Positions 1 through 13,900 of a stretch of 64,000 bases of DNA are shown one piece after another. Made by a program: the position numbers and the translations under genes. How positions within the stretch are numbered: position 1 is the stretch's first letter; every line of letters starts with the position of its first letter. Below the pieces are notes generated by a model. That model saw only the letters and a list, made by a program, of their open reading frames with translations. It made no database searches and was not told where the DNA came from. Location of the stretch: assembly GCA_008694505.1 (NCBI GenBank), contig VZDJ01007747.1, forward strand, positions 8,216,399 to 8,280,398, read 5' to 3'. This DNA comes from Cyanoderma ruficeps (Eukaryota > Chordata > Aves > Passeriformes > Timaliidae).

Positions 1-1254
1 AGCTGCACACCCCTGAAACTGCAGCTCTAGATATATCAAAGAATATTGTTACTTAAATATATTATAGCAAACTTTCAAGTCTGAAATTAAATTCTAGTTC
101 TGAGTTGCACCATCTTGACAAGGCAGTCTCTTCCTCTCTGCATTAAAATTTTGCTTCATTCTTAAAAATATTTGGAATTAAAAGTCTAAGCAACACCTGC
201 ACAGCTTACTCAGCTCTTAATTACATATTTAAAGTAATAAGGTCAAAATGAGTTTGAGACTGGAAATACATACTGCACACTTTCATCAGTTCAAGGTGAC
301 TGTATTGGTTAAGATTCAAAAATCATCACAACTAGTAATGACTTTTCAACAAAAAATAATCTTTAAGATGTCTGTCCTACAAGTTTTTTCCTCCTGTTTA
401 TAAAACAATGATTTAGTGTAAGGTCTTGCCTGCTAGTCAGGCAGAATCACTTCCATAGAGACTAGGAAAATGCAATTGTAGGACCAACTCTTTGGACAGG
501 TGGAGGTTCTTCCAAGTGATCCTTGGTTGGTAATTTCACCTTCCTCCCAGAAACAAGCTGGGAGAATTGATGACCCTTATAATTTCAGAAGAGACAGTTT
601 AGACTGTAATCAAACAGCAATCCAGTGCCATCTGCATTTACAATTTTAAACAAGGGAGTTCTGAAATGGCCTTCTCTCCCTGACAGACCTGATGACTTCT
701 TTCTAGAAAGGCTGACTGCATACTCTGGTAGGTACTTATGAGCATCTCTGCATTAGGAGATACAAAACCTAGAGACAAGCTAGAGAAATCATGCTGGTTT
801 TAACTTAGGCAAAACATTCCATGAATAGGTTGATCTTCTACAACCACTGCAGAACACTGAATGTGACACAGCAAGTCAGCTGCTGGTCCAAATTCAGATC
901 TTGCTACTCCAGATATTTTAAAAAAAGAACCCATCCAGATGCGGTCTTTTAGTTACTATGAAATTAGTCTTGGAAGTATTGAAAGCTGGACAGTGGTTTA
1001 TGCCTTATATATATAGTGGAAAACCTAGCTCAAAATTTAGATGTTAGATTTTCAGTTCCCAGGTAGGTTTCAAAATTTGCAGAAATTGAGAAAAAATGTT
1101 TTAGCATAGCAATACACCACCATTCTAAAAATATTAAAATACTGTCTATGTGAAATACCCTCATTGCTACTTAACAGTAGTTATATAAACTCTTATAACA
1201 GCAGTTATATAAACTCCCGTATTTATTAAAAAATAAGATTTCCACCACTACATA
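1..1254. other. 3' flank of NAF1, no gene seen
   Basis: AT-rich sequence downstream of NAF1. I see no coding exon, RNA gene or recognisable transposon. A longer NAF1 3' UTR reaching into this part cannot be excluded. Confidence 0.5.
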
Positions 1255-1539
1255 CCAGTCTCCAAAAGGCTTTTATTTATAATTTTAAAGTAGCAGATAT
1301 TATAAAAATAAACCATTACTTAATATTCAGTTATACTTTTATCATATAAATTTCTTTTTGGAAACAAAAAACGTATCTGGAAAAAAATAACGTTCTACAA
1401 ATGTCCCACAATGCACAAAACTGCACTTGTTCTACCGCTGCAGTAAAAGAAACCATCTCCAAAACAAGGGAATGCAGTCCTGGCAGGCTGTTCTTTCTCC
1501 CTGTAAACTGCAGTGCCCTACATGGACACCTATGGAATC
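1255..1539 (-). other. NAF1: NAF1 3' UTR (short form)
   Basis: About 285 bases between the stop codon and the first plausible poly(A) site. On the minus strand an AATAAA (1277-1272) is followed by a GT-rich stretch near 1240-1258 that could serve as the downstream element. A second AATAAA at 1227-1222 could extend the UTR slightly. The exact end is inferred. Confidence 0.5.
1272..1277 (-). terminator. NAF1: NAF1 poly(A) signal AATAAA
   Basis: Canonical hexamer on the minus strand, 263 bases past the stop, with a GT-rich downstream region. It is the first such signal after the stop codon. Confidence 0.55.
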
Positions 1540-1982
1540 TCAGTAAGGCCTGAACTGAGGAGGATAGCTCTGTGGAGGAGGAGGAGGAGGAGGAGGAGGA
1601 GGAGGTGGTGGTGGTGGTGGTGGTGGCAGAAATGAGTAGGATGAATTGTACATGTTTGGGCCTGTCCACATCATGTGCATATTTGAAGGCGGAGGGTGGA
1701 ATTGATGCCCATTACTGACATAACCAAAATCTGGAGGAGGAAAAGCATACTGTTGCATCATTGGATTTTCTCTTCTGGGAGGTGGTGGAAACATTGGTGA
1801 TTCCTGGTATATCCTCCTGTCTGAAGAGTAGTACAGCTGTGGTGGTCTTACTGCTGGTCTGAAAAACCCTTGAGGACCTGATGGAGGAGGAAATGGAGCC
1901 CAGGAGAACCCTCTGCCACGGTATCCCCTTGAGTAACTTGAAGCAGGCTGTTGCACTGAGAGATGAAGGTCTTTATTCTCAC
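1540..1982 (-). CDS. NAF1: NAF1 coding exon 8, proline-rich C terminus with stop
   Basis: 443 bp including the TGA at 1542-1540; TATTCTTCAG acceptor. After the shared Ser it encodes 146 residues: a Tyr/Arg/Gly stretch (SYSRGYRGRGF), then Pro/Tyr/Met-rich sequence with FPPP, MQQYAFPPP and HPPPS blocks, then 18 consecutive prolines (1573-1626 on plus) and a QSYPPQFRPY end. Human NAF1 has the same kind of proline-rich tail with shorter, split proline runs. Confidence 0.95.
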
Positions 1983-4900
1983 CTGAAGAATAAACAAATG
2001 TAAGAACCCACACACACAGCTGTAGCATTATTTTGGAAAGATCAGGTTTAGTCTTTACAAATCTTTCAAGCTGAAGTTAAGGAAATTTGAAAAGCAATCT
2101 TATCAACAAATAATACTGGCAACTAATACATGAAGAATAAAATAATACCAGCAAATCTATTGTTTAGTAACTAATTTTGATTGACTGGAGTAATATAAAA
2201 AGGATGATCCTGAGAGTTGAAAACTCAATCTTTAAAAAAGAAATTTCATCTTCTTTCCCTCCCGACTTTCAGTTTGTATAAATGGATCTCAGGGACACAC
2301 AAATTTTGAGTATTTTGGAAGCTTTTAAAACAAGATTTAAAACCAACACATTTTAAAACTCAAGATAAATCAACACTGCATTACACTAACGGGGTATGTA
2401 GCTTTCAGTCCCAAACAGGTATTACAGCATAGACACAGGACACAAGAAATTATTCAAGCTCAAATAAATAAAATTAACTTACTCTATCAGAAAAAGGACA
2501 ATCTGTACCTCTAGCCAATTAGCTTTCAGCATTCATCTTTCTAAGACAAATTTTTCCCTGTACAGCTCACTCTAAGCATACATGTAATGTTCATAATAAA
2601 TATACTGCCCCTTTATATAAATATCATGTAAGTTTTAATGGGATTAGGACTATAAAATGAAAAGCACTGAAATACTAAAAATGCTCCAAAGAGCTGTTAA
2701 GATATTCAAAAAGCTGCAGAACTTAAACCCTCAGAAGGATTTTATGGCTGAGCAACAAGGTATTCAGGAACATAACATCGCATAAAATCACCGAAATTTA
2801 AAAACCTGTGTGAACCTCATCCTTTGCACTAGACTACGTAGCTTTTCAAAGGTGAAAATGCTTTCAAGTCTGGAAAGGTACTTGGGTACCAGAATTCCTA
2901 CTCATTTTCAGGGAGGATTAGGAGTTAAAATTCCTTTGTACAAGCAGGCCTCTTGGAAGCACTGAAATACTTGAATGAGTATTTTTGTTCTTTCTTTCTT
3001 TCTCTCATCAAATACTTTAACAAGAGACAATTTTAATATACTCATGTAAATCCTCATCTGAGACCAACTTAGTGCCTCCATTTGTGACATACCGTTGCTG
3101 TTAAATTCTACAGCTAAAAGAAATTGCACACAACTTCAATTTGTGCCATGTTATTTACAAAAAATCCACAGCAAATCAAAACCTATCTCCCTTGACAGAG
3201 TGCAACAGTTCCTCCTATTGTGTTCTCAGTTATGGAACATAGTTCAGTAACAGCCTCAGCAAGCCCTAGGCAAAGGCAAGTCTGCAATAAGCTGGCAGAA
3301 CTGAGATGTGGTGGAAAACACACATATGCTAGATTAACAGAAACCAGGAGAAAATAACCATCAGTAATGAAGAGAAAGTACAGCACAATTCAGATCCATC
3401 TCTTAAGGGGGAAAAAAAACCTGTCAAAACAATAGGGTAAAAGCCAGTCCAAGAAAGATTGTGGCTTTATCTGATTAATAAAAGGGAGAATTTTACTGTA
3501 CAGAAAGTATTAAAGGACAGATATTCATCTCCCAGATCAAGAGAAAAGGGTTTCAGTGGGGCACAATGTGTATCAGCTTTACAGAGGAAGAGCAGCAAAC
3601 CCACAGGAGTCTGTCTGAGAAATTCAGTAGGGGAAGCACCACCATGCTGCAGATTGCTGAAGCAATCAGGTAAGCAAGCAGTAGAAGAGGGTAAGGGATG
3701 AGAGCTGTATTTAAAGGGAGGGGTATAAAAAGCATGTAGCCAGGCAGATCAGTGAGAACAGAAAAAGAGGGATGTAATATGAATTATTCAACCAAAATGG
3801 CAATCAAAAATCCAAGTTTTGTCAGCAGAGAGGCATGAAAGAAGTGAAAATTTGGTTATGGTAAACAGAGCACAGCTGCAAGCATGCACCTGGAACAGAT
3901 ACGACAACAGCAGGAGAAAGGAGAGTAAAGGATTCATAATGTGAAAATCCATACACAGCTTTGTTCATCTAATGACTGCATTAGGTAAACAGAGAGGTTC
4001 TCAGCAGGCTACGCAAGCAGGAGTTATTTAGAGTACTTGTATGTCATGGGTGAGGAAGAGCTTCCTTTTAGACAGAGGAGTAAATTCTCCATCTAAGACC
4101 TGTTTCTCCTTTGATTGCCAAAGAAGTGGGTTTCCATTAATTGCACATGGCCTTCCCCTGTCTTTTCCAAGCATTCAAATACTTTAGCTGAATCCCATCC
4201 AAATGGTGGCATCTGCTCAGAATCTTCACTGAGTGTCAACCAACACTGTTCTGAGACCCTTGGACTCTCTCCCCAACAACTGCTCTGCTGCTGTACCACT
4301 TCCCTTCCACAGGGTTTCCATTTCAGCAGAACACAATTTTTCTTCTAAAATAATAAACATAGAATGTAGCCACAAATTCAAACTTAAGTTTGAAAAGCAA
4401 AGAATTACTATTAACTGCGTAACAACTTAACCACTAAGATAGTTATAAATGGGCATTCCTAACTTAGATTAACACACAAAAGCATTCACATAGCATTCAC
4501 TCACTTGATGGAAGTGTTTCTGATCTGACTTTCTTTCTTCCTTGACTCTGAGGCTTCTTTTTCTTCGATTTTGCCTCTCTTTCTTTTTCATCATCACTGA
4601 AATCCAAAACCTGGTAAAAAAAAAAATCAGCTGTCTCCTCAGCAAGAAAACAAGAAGAAAGCTAACACTACAAAAAATTATCGTAACACGATGCATGACT
4701 GAGTTATCCTTTCTAATTTGCCTGAACAGAGCAACATTCCAGCACTGGAAACAAATGTTTGACTGCCTAGATGTTAGTAAGAAAAGGAAAGAAGCTGGCT
4801 GGTTACTGCCAAGAAAAAGCTTTCAAAGAACAACTGTAGATTAAATGAATTAAAAAATGAATTTTTAAAATGAATAAAAATTAACTTGGCAACAACCAAT

Positions 4901-7900
4901 ACATCACTTAGCAGTTAAAATTACATAAGGAAATCTCTGCTGTAAAATTGTCACTAAACTGGAATTTTCTGTAGTATATTTAATGATACTTTCTATTCAA
5001 TTTGCAATAGCAATGTTATTCCAAAGAAATTTTCAGCCTTGAGGAATGGTGTCATTTACAACAGAGTCAACATCCCTGCAATGATTTCTTCTTGTTACTC
5101 AAGGTTTTGCAACCTTTTGAATCCTAACTTACATGACTGAGGATAAGTTACCAGGGACAGGGAAGAAATCTGTCAACATTCATTAGTTCCCTGAAAAACA
5201 GCTCACTCTTATGACTTAAAAGGGGTAGGATCCATTCCCACCCTCCCCTTCCCAATTCTGAAAGCAGGGGCTTTGCTGCTTACTTGTATATATCACACAC
5301 ACACAGCATGGATCTCAAAAACACTGCACCAAAACAGTGCTTAAAAAGCTTCATAAAAGTTAATTCTGAATACAACTATTTCTTCTACTACATAACTGGA
5401 TGACATACTCAAAAAAGCTACAAGAACTACAGCAAGATGATATATAACATGAAGTAAAATCTTTCACTAACTCCTGCTTTTTCTAAGAACTGCAGTACAC
5501 CATACTCCAGTAGTGCAGAAATAATGAACAGCAACAGGTGCCTTTTAGTGCTACAATTTCCATGTAACATCCCACAGAAGTCACCCCACAGACAAACTGC
5601 AGTTATCTGCTGCTGCTAGCCTTGCAGCATACAGATCACACTTTGTCATCCTCTGACCCCAATGACAAAGCTAGGAGAGATTGTATTAGTGATTCTACAA
5701 ATAAACTGGGGTAGTTAAGAGCCTGCCAAAAAAGGAATGCTTACCATATAACTAAAAGCAGCAAGCAGAAAGGTCTGCCATGGATTAATTTAACATTCAT
5801 AAAAAAACAAAGCTTCACACTATCACAAAAAGAAGTGACTCCAAAAATTGCAGTTTACTACAGGGGCTCACCAGAAGTGAGCTGCAATCTGAGGTCTCTA
5901 AAAGGGTCTGGCTGTAAGAGATAATTTCAAGCATCAGTAGCATAAAATTTAATCTGCACCCCTGTCAACAGCTATTACCTCCACAGCAAAAGCTACTTTC
6001 TATCAGCTCGTCAACTGTCACAGCTTGGGATAGCATGGCATAAACTCTCTAGAACTAACCAAAGATTATTCAAATTGAGGATTACAAGATGTAAGATGTG
6101 TTTTTTTCCAAAACAGAGAACACAGACAGATCACACAGTCAGAAGAGTCCCCACCTATGTCATCACTGACTTTTTACAAGCTTCCATTTTTCCTTCCTGC
6201 AGTGAGGTACAGCAAATTTAAATTAAGAAAAATCTTTAAGGAAAAACACAAACTTTGGAAAAGGCAATGAATTTGTATCTGCAGATTTGATTGACTGTAC
6301 TTGGCCAATAAAATTTCATGGGTTCCTACAAATGCAAATTACATATCTACAAGCTTATCTCCTGAACAGCTTTGAAAACATGACTGAAAAATAGAAGAGC
6401 TCACAATTAGCCAACAAGCCCACTTGGTATCATCACCAAGAGAAAATTACTGAATGCAAGCAAGTTAAGACTAGCCAAAAGTCTCTAAGTACAGTCTTTC
6501 AAAGCTCTATGGCTAACATACCTACAGTCCAAATTACAACACTTCTAACTCTCATATTATGATTTTCTGTGAGATGTCTCTACAAGAAAGGCAAGAAAGG
6601 AAGGCAATTTACAGTCAGAACTGACAGACGAACATTTTTTGAGAGAAGTTAGCACCGCACAGCTCAGTTTCATTTACGGGAAATGAAAACAGTATTTCAA
6701 AATGCGCCACCCTCACTCACTACAGTGGAAAATGCAACATTCCAAGCTGACAGACTGACACATCATTGCAGGACCTATCTTTGAGCACAGAGAAGATCAT
6801 GTCACAACATCTCTCCAAGCCAGAACAATCATCCTGCGATAAGGACTGAGAATGGAAAATTTAACACTGTTCCCAACAGTCATCCTTCTGGACAAGTTGT
6901 CCAACAGTGGGATGAGCAGGTTACTGGGTGTAGAACTACCTGAAGGGCAGAGTTCCTCAGGGATCAGTTCCAGGGCCAGTTCTGTTCAGTGTATTTATCA
7001 ATGACCTGGATGCAGCACTTAGAAGCACCATGAGCAGGTCTGCTTATGATACCAAACTGCCATCGACTCTCTTGAGGAACAGGAGGCCTTGCAGATGGAT
7101 TAAGGCAGATTGAGGCCCTGGGTAATGATTAATGAGATCAAGTCTAATGAGTCCAAATGCTGCACACCTAGGATGAAGTAGCACCAGGCTCAAGTCTAAA
7201 CTGGGAGAGGAATGGCTGGAGAGCCAAGAGCCTTGCCAAGAGCAGCTCAGTGTGGGTCAGCAGGGTGTGCCCTGGAACCCAGAGGGCCAAACCCCATCCT
7301 GGGGAGCATCAAGTACAGCACGAGCAGACAACCAACAGAGGTGACAGCCTTGGGGGGCCTCACCCTGAGCGCTCTGTGCAGTTCTGGGCCCCATACATCA
7401 AGAATGTCAAAGTCCTTGGATATGCTGCAAGCAGAGGAGGGAAACAAAGCTGGTGACAGCACTGGAAAGCATGTCCTGTCAAGAGCAGCTAAGGACTCGG
7501 GACTTGCCTCATTCAGTGGAAAGGAGGCTGAGAAGCAACCTCATTGCTCTCTCCAGCTTCCTGAGAAAGGGGAGAGAGAGACGCTGATCTCTTCTACCTA
7601 GTATGCAGTAATAGGATGAGTAGGAAGGTCCAAAGCAGTACCAGAAAGATTCAGACTGGAAATAATGAAGAATTTCTTTACTAAAAGGGTGGTGAAACAC
7701 TGGAAGAGACTTCTTAAAAAGGCAGCTGACACCATGAGCCTGTCAGTATTTAATAGGCATTTGGACATTGCTTTTCACAACACGCTTCAGCTTATGCTTC
7801 AGCATCAGCCCTGAACTTGTCAGCCCTGACTGCTGTAGGTTCCTTCCAACTGACCTAGTCTATTCTATTCCATCCTAAAAATCAGTTAGAACACTGGAGA

Positions 7901-10900
7901 AACAAAACCAAACACACACCACCGCCCCCCACAAATCCCCCCACCCCCCCAAAAAACCAAAAAAAAACCCCACAAAACACCTTTCCTACCAAATGCTACC
8001 CAAAGTTAAACATTCAGGTTGTCAAGTATGTTCTTGAAGAAGCAGAGAACTGAAGATAAACATTCTGCCAACTGCAAAATGCAAGTAGAGAGACAGGCAG
8101 TACTCTCTACACTCACTATGAGACCTCTCCAAGAAAAGCATGATCCTTTCTTTCAATGAAGAGGTACATTCAAGTCTTGTCTCCATTAAAAGGTAAGCTT
8201 GCTAATTACTTGCTCTGCACAGATTTTTTTCCACATATGACTTGTGTAATCAAAAACAATTTTAAAAAAAACCCTCTATAGTTACTTCAGATGGTGGCTC
8301 TTGGTCATTCTTCCAAGATGCATCTGAACCTTTTTCTCTGAAAGAAAAACACAAGACAAAACACAAATTAGACAATCCATATGAAGGAAGGTAAGGTATC
8401 AGGCCTCCTGGAACAGGAGCTTCCTCTTTTCAATGAGTTATTTGGTTTTTAATATTGTTAATAAGCAAATAGTAACTTATAGGTCAACTAAGGGCATCAC
8501 TACACTTGAAAAATCTTCCTAATTCAAATGATGACTGAACATTTCAGTCAAACATCCAGTTTAATAGTAAGTTTTGGTCAATATTCTCTCAACAAATCCT
8601 TTTGAATCTTTGAACCTTTGAACTTTGAACCTGAACTGCAGTAATTCACTGCAGCTTTCTTATGCTGTTGACTACAATCACAAGCAGTCTTATTCTTCTG
8701 GTTTCAAAACATGTATCTTCAGTTAAAAAGAACAATTCACAAGGACACAAGCTTTAAATGTAACTACAGAAAAGTAAATTCAGAACCAAAAGACCCTCAA
8801 TGCTTGGCTACAATTTTATTAAAACAGTGTTAGCTAGATAACTAGGTTCCACCTTTTATTTTTTGTAAACATAAAATTAAATTGCAAAGCAAAAGACATT
8901 TAAAGAAGCAAAAAACTCAATTGTCTTGCCTGACAAGCACCAAAATAAATTTGGTTTAGTCTAATTTATTTAACCCAATGTGAAGTCCTTCACTAAAAAT
9001 CAAGTAATTTCTTTGATTAGCAAAGAATTTGTGAAATAGATTTAAATTACATTGCCACTAGTCTGTTGAAGGTTTTTTCATGCTGCTCTCAAATTTTGTG
9101 TTTTGGTCTGAAATATCAAGGTACAATCCTTATCTATGCAGCAAACCTGCACAAAACAGTGCAACACTGAAAATTCTTACTCGCAAAATGGAACCACACA
9201 CAAAAAACATCAATGCGTTCAGTGTGAAATGGTTTCAGTCAGTGCTCTAATAACCAAGGGATTTTGATGTCTTCATCACATCAGCAACAATCAAGTAGCA
9301 GTAACTACAAAAAAACTACATAACCATTGGTATCAGCAACCTGGACTTCAGAGGTCCTTAGTCACACCCATGAGAGCACTGGCAAGACATCTGGAGGTAT
9401 ATCGTGCCTCAACCCCTAACCACAAAACTGAAGTTCAACCCCTACATGTCCTTTTGAGACTGAGTAAAAAGCAAGGCAAAGACGACATTTTGAAGTCCAA
9501 TTAGAAGAAAACATTACAGGGAGAAACATAAGATAAGGGCTCTATACAAAATATTTCCCAGCTGCAGAATTTTATTTTTTTTTTATTATGAACTGTTTCT
9601 TCCTTTCATCTTGTTGTTTTGGAGCAACACATGCCTGCCAGAAATCCCAAAGCACACAAGAATCGCCAAGACCTGTGGTCATTCAGCAATATGTAACATC
9701 ACTGACTGCAAGCTTTAAACCTTGCAAGGTCAGGCAGCTTATCTCACTCGCCCCTAAAGCAACCTTCCTCACTTCAGCAAACAAAAACTGCTTTTCATGC
9801 TCTGCAGTACTTAATATTTTCTACAAAGAACAATCTAGTAATTCTTTGATTTGTGAAGTCACATACTGTAAGATCTTGAAGTCTAACAAAAGGTAATTCA
9901 GAGGAATCATGAAAATACATGAGCTTTTTTAGAACTGGGTTTCAGGCAATACAACACAAGCCTATCTTTAGCAACAAATTATTTTGCATTCAAAAAGTTT
10001 TACACTACACTTTCTCTTATTTTTCTATAAAGTGTAAGGCTTTTATTCATAGCACTGCAACTTTGTACAATGCAAGCAGATTGCATTTCAGATTTCAGGA
10101 AAAGCTTCAAACTCAGTGTTTGTTTCAGATCTAAATCTTGATTCCTTTCCTTTTCAAGAACCATCACAGTTTTGAATGGCAGTTTTAAAACTTTAAGCCT
10201 GTAACACTCCACAATCTGGTCTGCACATAGTCAAACTAAGAAAAAACACAAAATAAAAATTATTGGTTATCAAATTTGCCATCTACTAAGGTCCAAAAGT
10301 CTTGTAGTGGATCACTGGCCAAAGCTTGACTTTTCTACTATCCATGTCACATTCTTACAGCATTAGGGTTTCTTCATATAGCATCACAGCACAAATCAGA
10401 AATCAGAAATTCTTCATCTGTTTTTAATGAAACCTATTTAGTGAAAAGGCAGTTTCAACCAATAGCAAGCAGCTGTACTGACAAAACCCAGAAATAAAAT
10501 ATCATTTCAGTGTACTGTAACCGAAGTCACACTACTCATCCTAACCAAGACAAGAAACAATGTCTGAAGCACAGTTCAGCTGCGCTGGTATGCCATGGAA
10601 GTCTGAAGTATCTTGCCTTGGTTTCAGGTTTTTACCACCCATGACAGTGAAGTACTACCAAGTGAAAAATGGTTTCTCAAACTATTTCCAAAGCACGAAA
10701 CAAAGCAAAATACGAGTCTCCCATCTCAGATGCTGAGTACAGCACATGGTTATTGATGCAGCAAGCAGATGATTAAAGTCTGTGCAGTTACTGTGCTAAG
10801 CAACAAAGTTTAATAGTGCAAATCGAAGCCCAGCTGGCATCAAAATGCTGCAGAAAAACAAACAAGCATCAGAGCAAGAAAGTTATCTATTTTGGTCCTC

Positions 10901-10952
10901 ACTGAAGGGAAGAAAATATGCTTGTTGCCTGCACAGAAATGAGGAAGTAAAN

Positions 10953-10983
<31 letters not shown>

Positions 10984-13900
10984 GGAAAAAAACACCAAAA
11001 AAACACTCCTGCAGGTCTGGCTACACTTTTGACTACAGAAAAGAACTATTCAGTATGAATACTGGCACAGCTGTAATGAATGCAGACAATTAACCAACCC
11101 CTGAGAATTAATCCTAATAAACAGAAACTAAGTCACTTGTATGACAAAAAGATATCTAACCTATAGTTATTTCAGATGATTGCTCATCAATATTTAGAAC
11201 ATTAATATCTAGCTGTCATTTCTTATTTTATTTCTTAGTCTGTGTCTTTGAGTACACTTCCCTCTAAGTGGCATCAAGTCCTACTTACTTATGCATGCCA
11301 CTTCCCTCAGTCAGACTGGGATACACAAACACTACTGAGAAGTTTCTGAACATCATACTACATTGTCAATCAAATCCCTCCTCTCTTGCAAATTTAGAGG
11401 GTAATTTTTATCTAGAATTGCTATCCTCCAGAAGTGTAATAGATTTGTTGATAATTACATTTTGATTCTGGCCTTGTAATATGAAATAAAAATAGTAAAT
11501 TAATACAAACTTGTTCAGAATGCAAACAAATTTATTATCACATCTGAAACTATACAAGAATCAAAAGAGCAACAAAATCTGGAAAGTTCAGCTTGAAAAA
11601 CTGTCTTACCCATGTATATGTGTGTCAGAGTTTGGAAGAAGTATGAATGAACTTTTCTGGTTGTATTTTAGTTAACAGCAGCATAAAAACAAAGCAACCT
11701 TAGTATATTAAGTAGAGTAAGAAACTAAACTTTAGTAATTACAGTACTTTAAAAGCTTGCTGTTTACAGCTACTCTTTACTGTTACCAAAGGCAAAACAG
11801 TACAGTCTTGTTATTACAACATAGTTGAGAACATCTAAAGGAAATATAAAGTTTAGTGTTACGGTTAGTACTAGAGTTTCTCACTGAAGACTCGATTTTT
11901 ATCCAACATTCTTAGCTATATTAAAAAAACATTATAATCAGATTAGAAATCAGACTCACTGTTTCAGTTTCTCTGCAAATATATACTGGGTGAAGTCCTC
12001 CACTGATGGAGCAAAATACATGCTATCTTGCACATTAATACCTTTCTCTTTGATATGCTCAGAGTTGTTAAATCTTATCACATAAAAAGGATGTGAAACA
12101 GGACCAAATATCTCGAATATCTGAAAGAAATAAAATTAACATGTTTAAATAACCTAAAAGTAGATTAGTAGTTGCTAATTTCATTGTCGACAATGATATT
12201 TAAGAAGTCCAATATACTTTCAAAATGCAGCATCAAATAAAAGTTCCTTTCACACTTTAGTTTTATTACCAAATTTTGTTTGATAGTGTATTTCCCAACT
12301 ACTGTATGTAATTAGGTGAAAAACTAAATTCTCACATCCTTACTAATCCCTCCTTTTGTCAAATCTCTCTTTTTCTGTGTCTGTTATGCTTTCAAGTCTC
12401 GTAACAGTTGGAACAATCTCCTGATCATTTTTTCCTCAGAGTTCATCTTAACAAGATGCCTTTACAACAGTTCCCCAGCTGTTCCCCAATTCCATGGAGA
12501 GCAGAGAATTTTGCCATGTTTTACAGAACATCTGCAATTCAGGCTATGTTTGTTCCACTCACAGCTAGCATTCAAAGATAGTTCAGTAGTAATCACTGTG
12601 GATGATGGCTTTCCTTCTACAGAAAGCAGAAAATTCAAAGCAGCAACAACCCTCTCAGCAAACATTCTTCACTGGTCTTACATCAGAACAGCACAGCATA
12701 GAAGAAAACATTCCCCAGTTTTCATGAATTTCACTAACCACTGCCCCTATCTGGCAGTAAAAGAGCACACAGCCTGTTCTTCCAAGACATCATACATCTG
12801 AAAGCAATCTCATCATCTTCACAAGCACTCTCATCAAACATTGGAAACTCACCAGATACTGTAATTCTGTAAGGATGCAATTAATTCCAAGTTATGAATT
12901 CTTGACATTAAAAAACCAGATGAATACAGCAAGAATCAAAGGCACAAAGAAAAACTATATATCAAGGAAACATTATCTTTCATTTAATTGACTTCAACTC
13001 TGCTTTCTGGAGTGTTAAAGAATACTCCCAATTTTTTATTAGAATAACCAGTTTTTATTTTACACCCACCTTTCCAACTGCTTGCCGATCTTCTTTAAAA
13101 ATTATGCTCTCCTCATTGACTGGAGGTAGGCCTCTCAGTGATTCAATTATTACTAAAATGGAAAGAAAAAAATAAATTAGAACTTTATGCTTCAACAGCA
13201 TGCAATTAATTGCAGTAAAACTTATCAAACCACACCACTACCTGTCTATAAACTACTTAAGTTTATAGAGCTGGAATCAAATATTCTTGCACACATATAA
13301 AAGTACTTAGAAGGACACATCCCTCCTCCACGGATAGATGAGTGGTAATAATTAGATTGCTTACAGAATTATTGTTCTCTGGGGTAAAGAGAGAGTCCTA
13401 AGAATGACACCAGGACACAGAAGCTGCCTGGCAGTTCAGTCACAGTAGCAACTGATGATGTTTATACATGCACATACACAATCTCTTATACATACTGTAA
13501 TTTAATGCCATAGAAGTCTCATAGTACATTTGGGCCTAATGATGATTAAACTTCTCTACCTGTAAAATAACAGACTGCTCAATTAAGCATCCTCAATGCC
13601 TGTCCATCAGCAAATAAAGTCACTCAAGTCATAGTATCACTCAGATCCAACAAAAGCTCAAGATCATCACTGCTGGACTTACATAAAAGGACTTTCAGCA
13701 ATCAGCATGTCCCCAAACTAAACGTTACTGCAATCTGCAAAAATCTTAACATGCCAAACAAGGATATGACAATTCTACAGGCTTAACAGTTCACTGAATT
13801 TCAACAGAATTTGTAAAATCAATTTCTTTTGTGCCTACCTTTAAGATAAAATATACAGTGAAAGTACCCAATGTGCTGTTTAAACCTCATGAGAAATATA

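Larger units (their letters stand above)
4611..8285 (-). other. NAF1: NAF1 intron 6
   Basis: 3675 bp. It contains a CR1 LINE copy (6885-7877, plus orientation, antisense to NAF1) and an A/C-rich tract right after it. The rest is unannotated AT-rich intron. Confidence 0.85.

Noticed and set aside
7212..7601. 129-codon plus-strand frame
   Set aside because: Falls inside the CR1 fragment and is only a decayed LINE reading.
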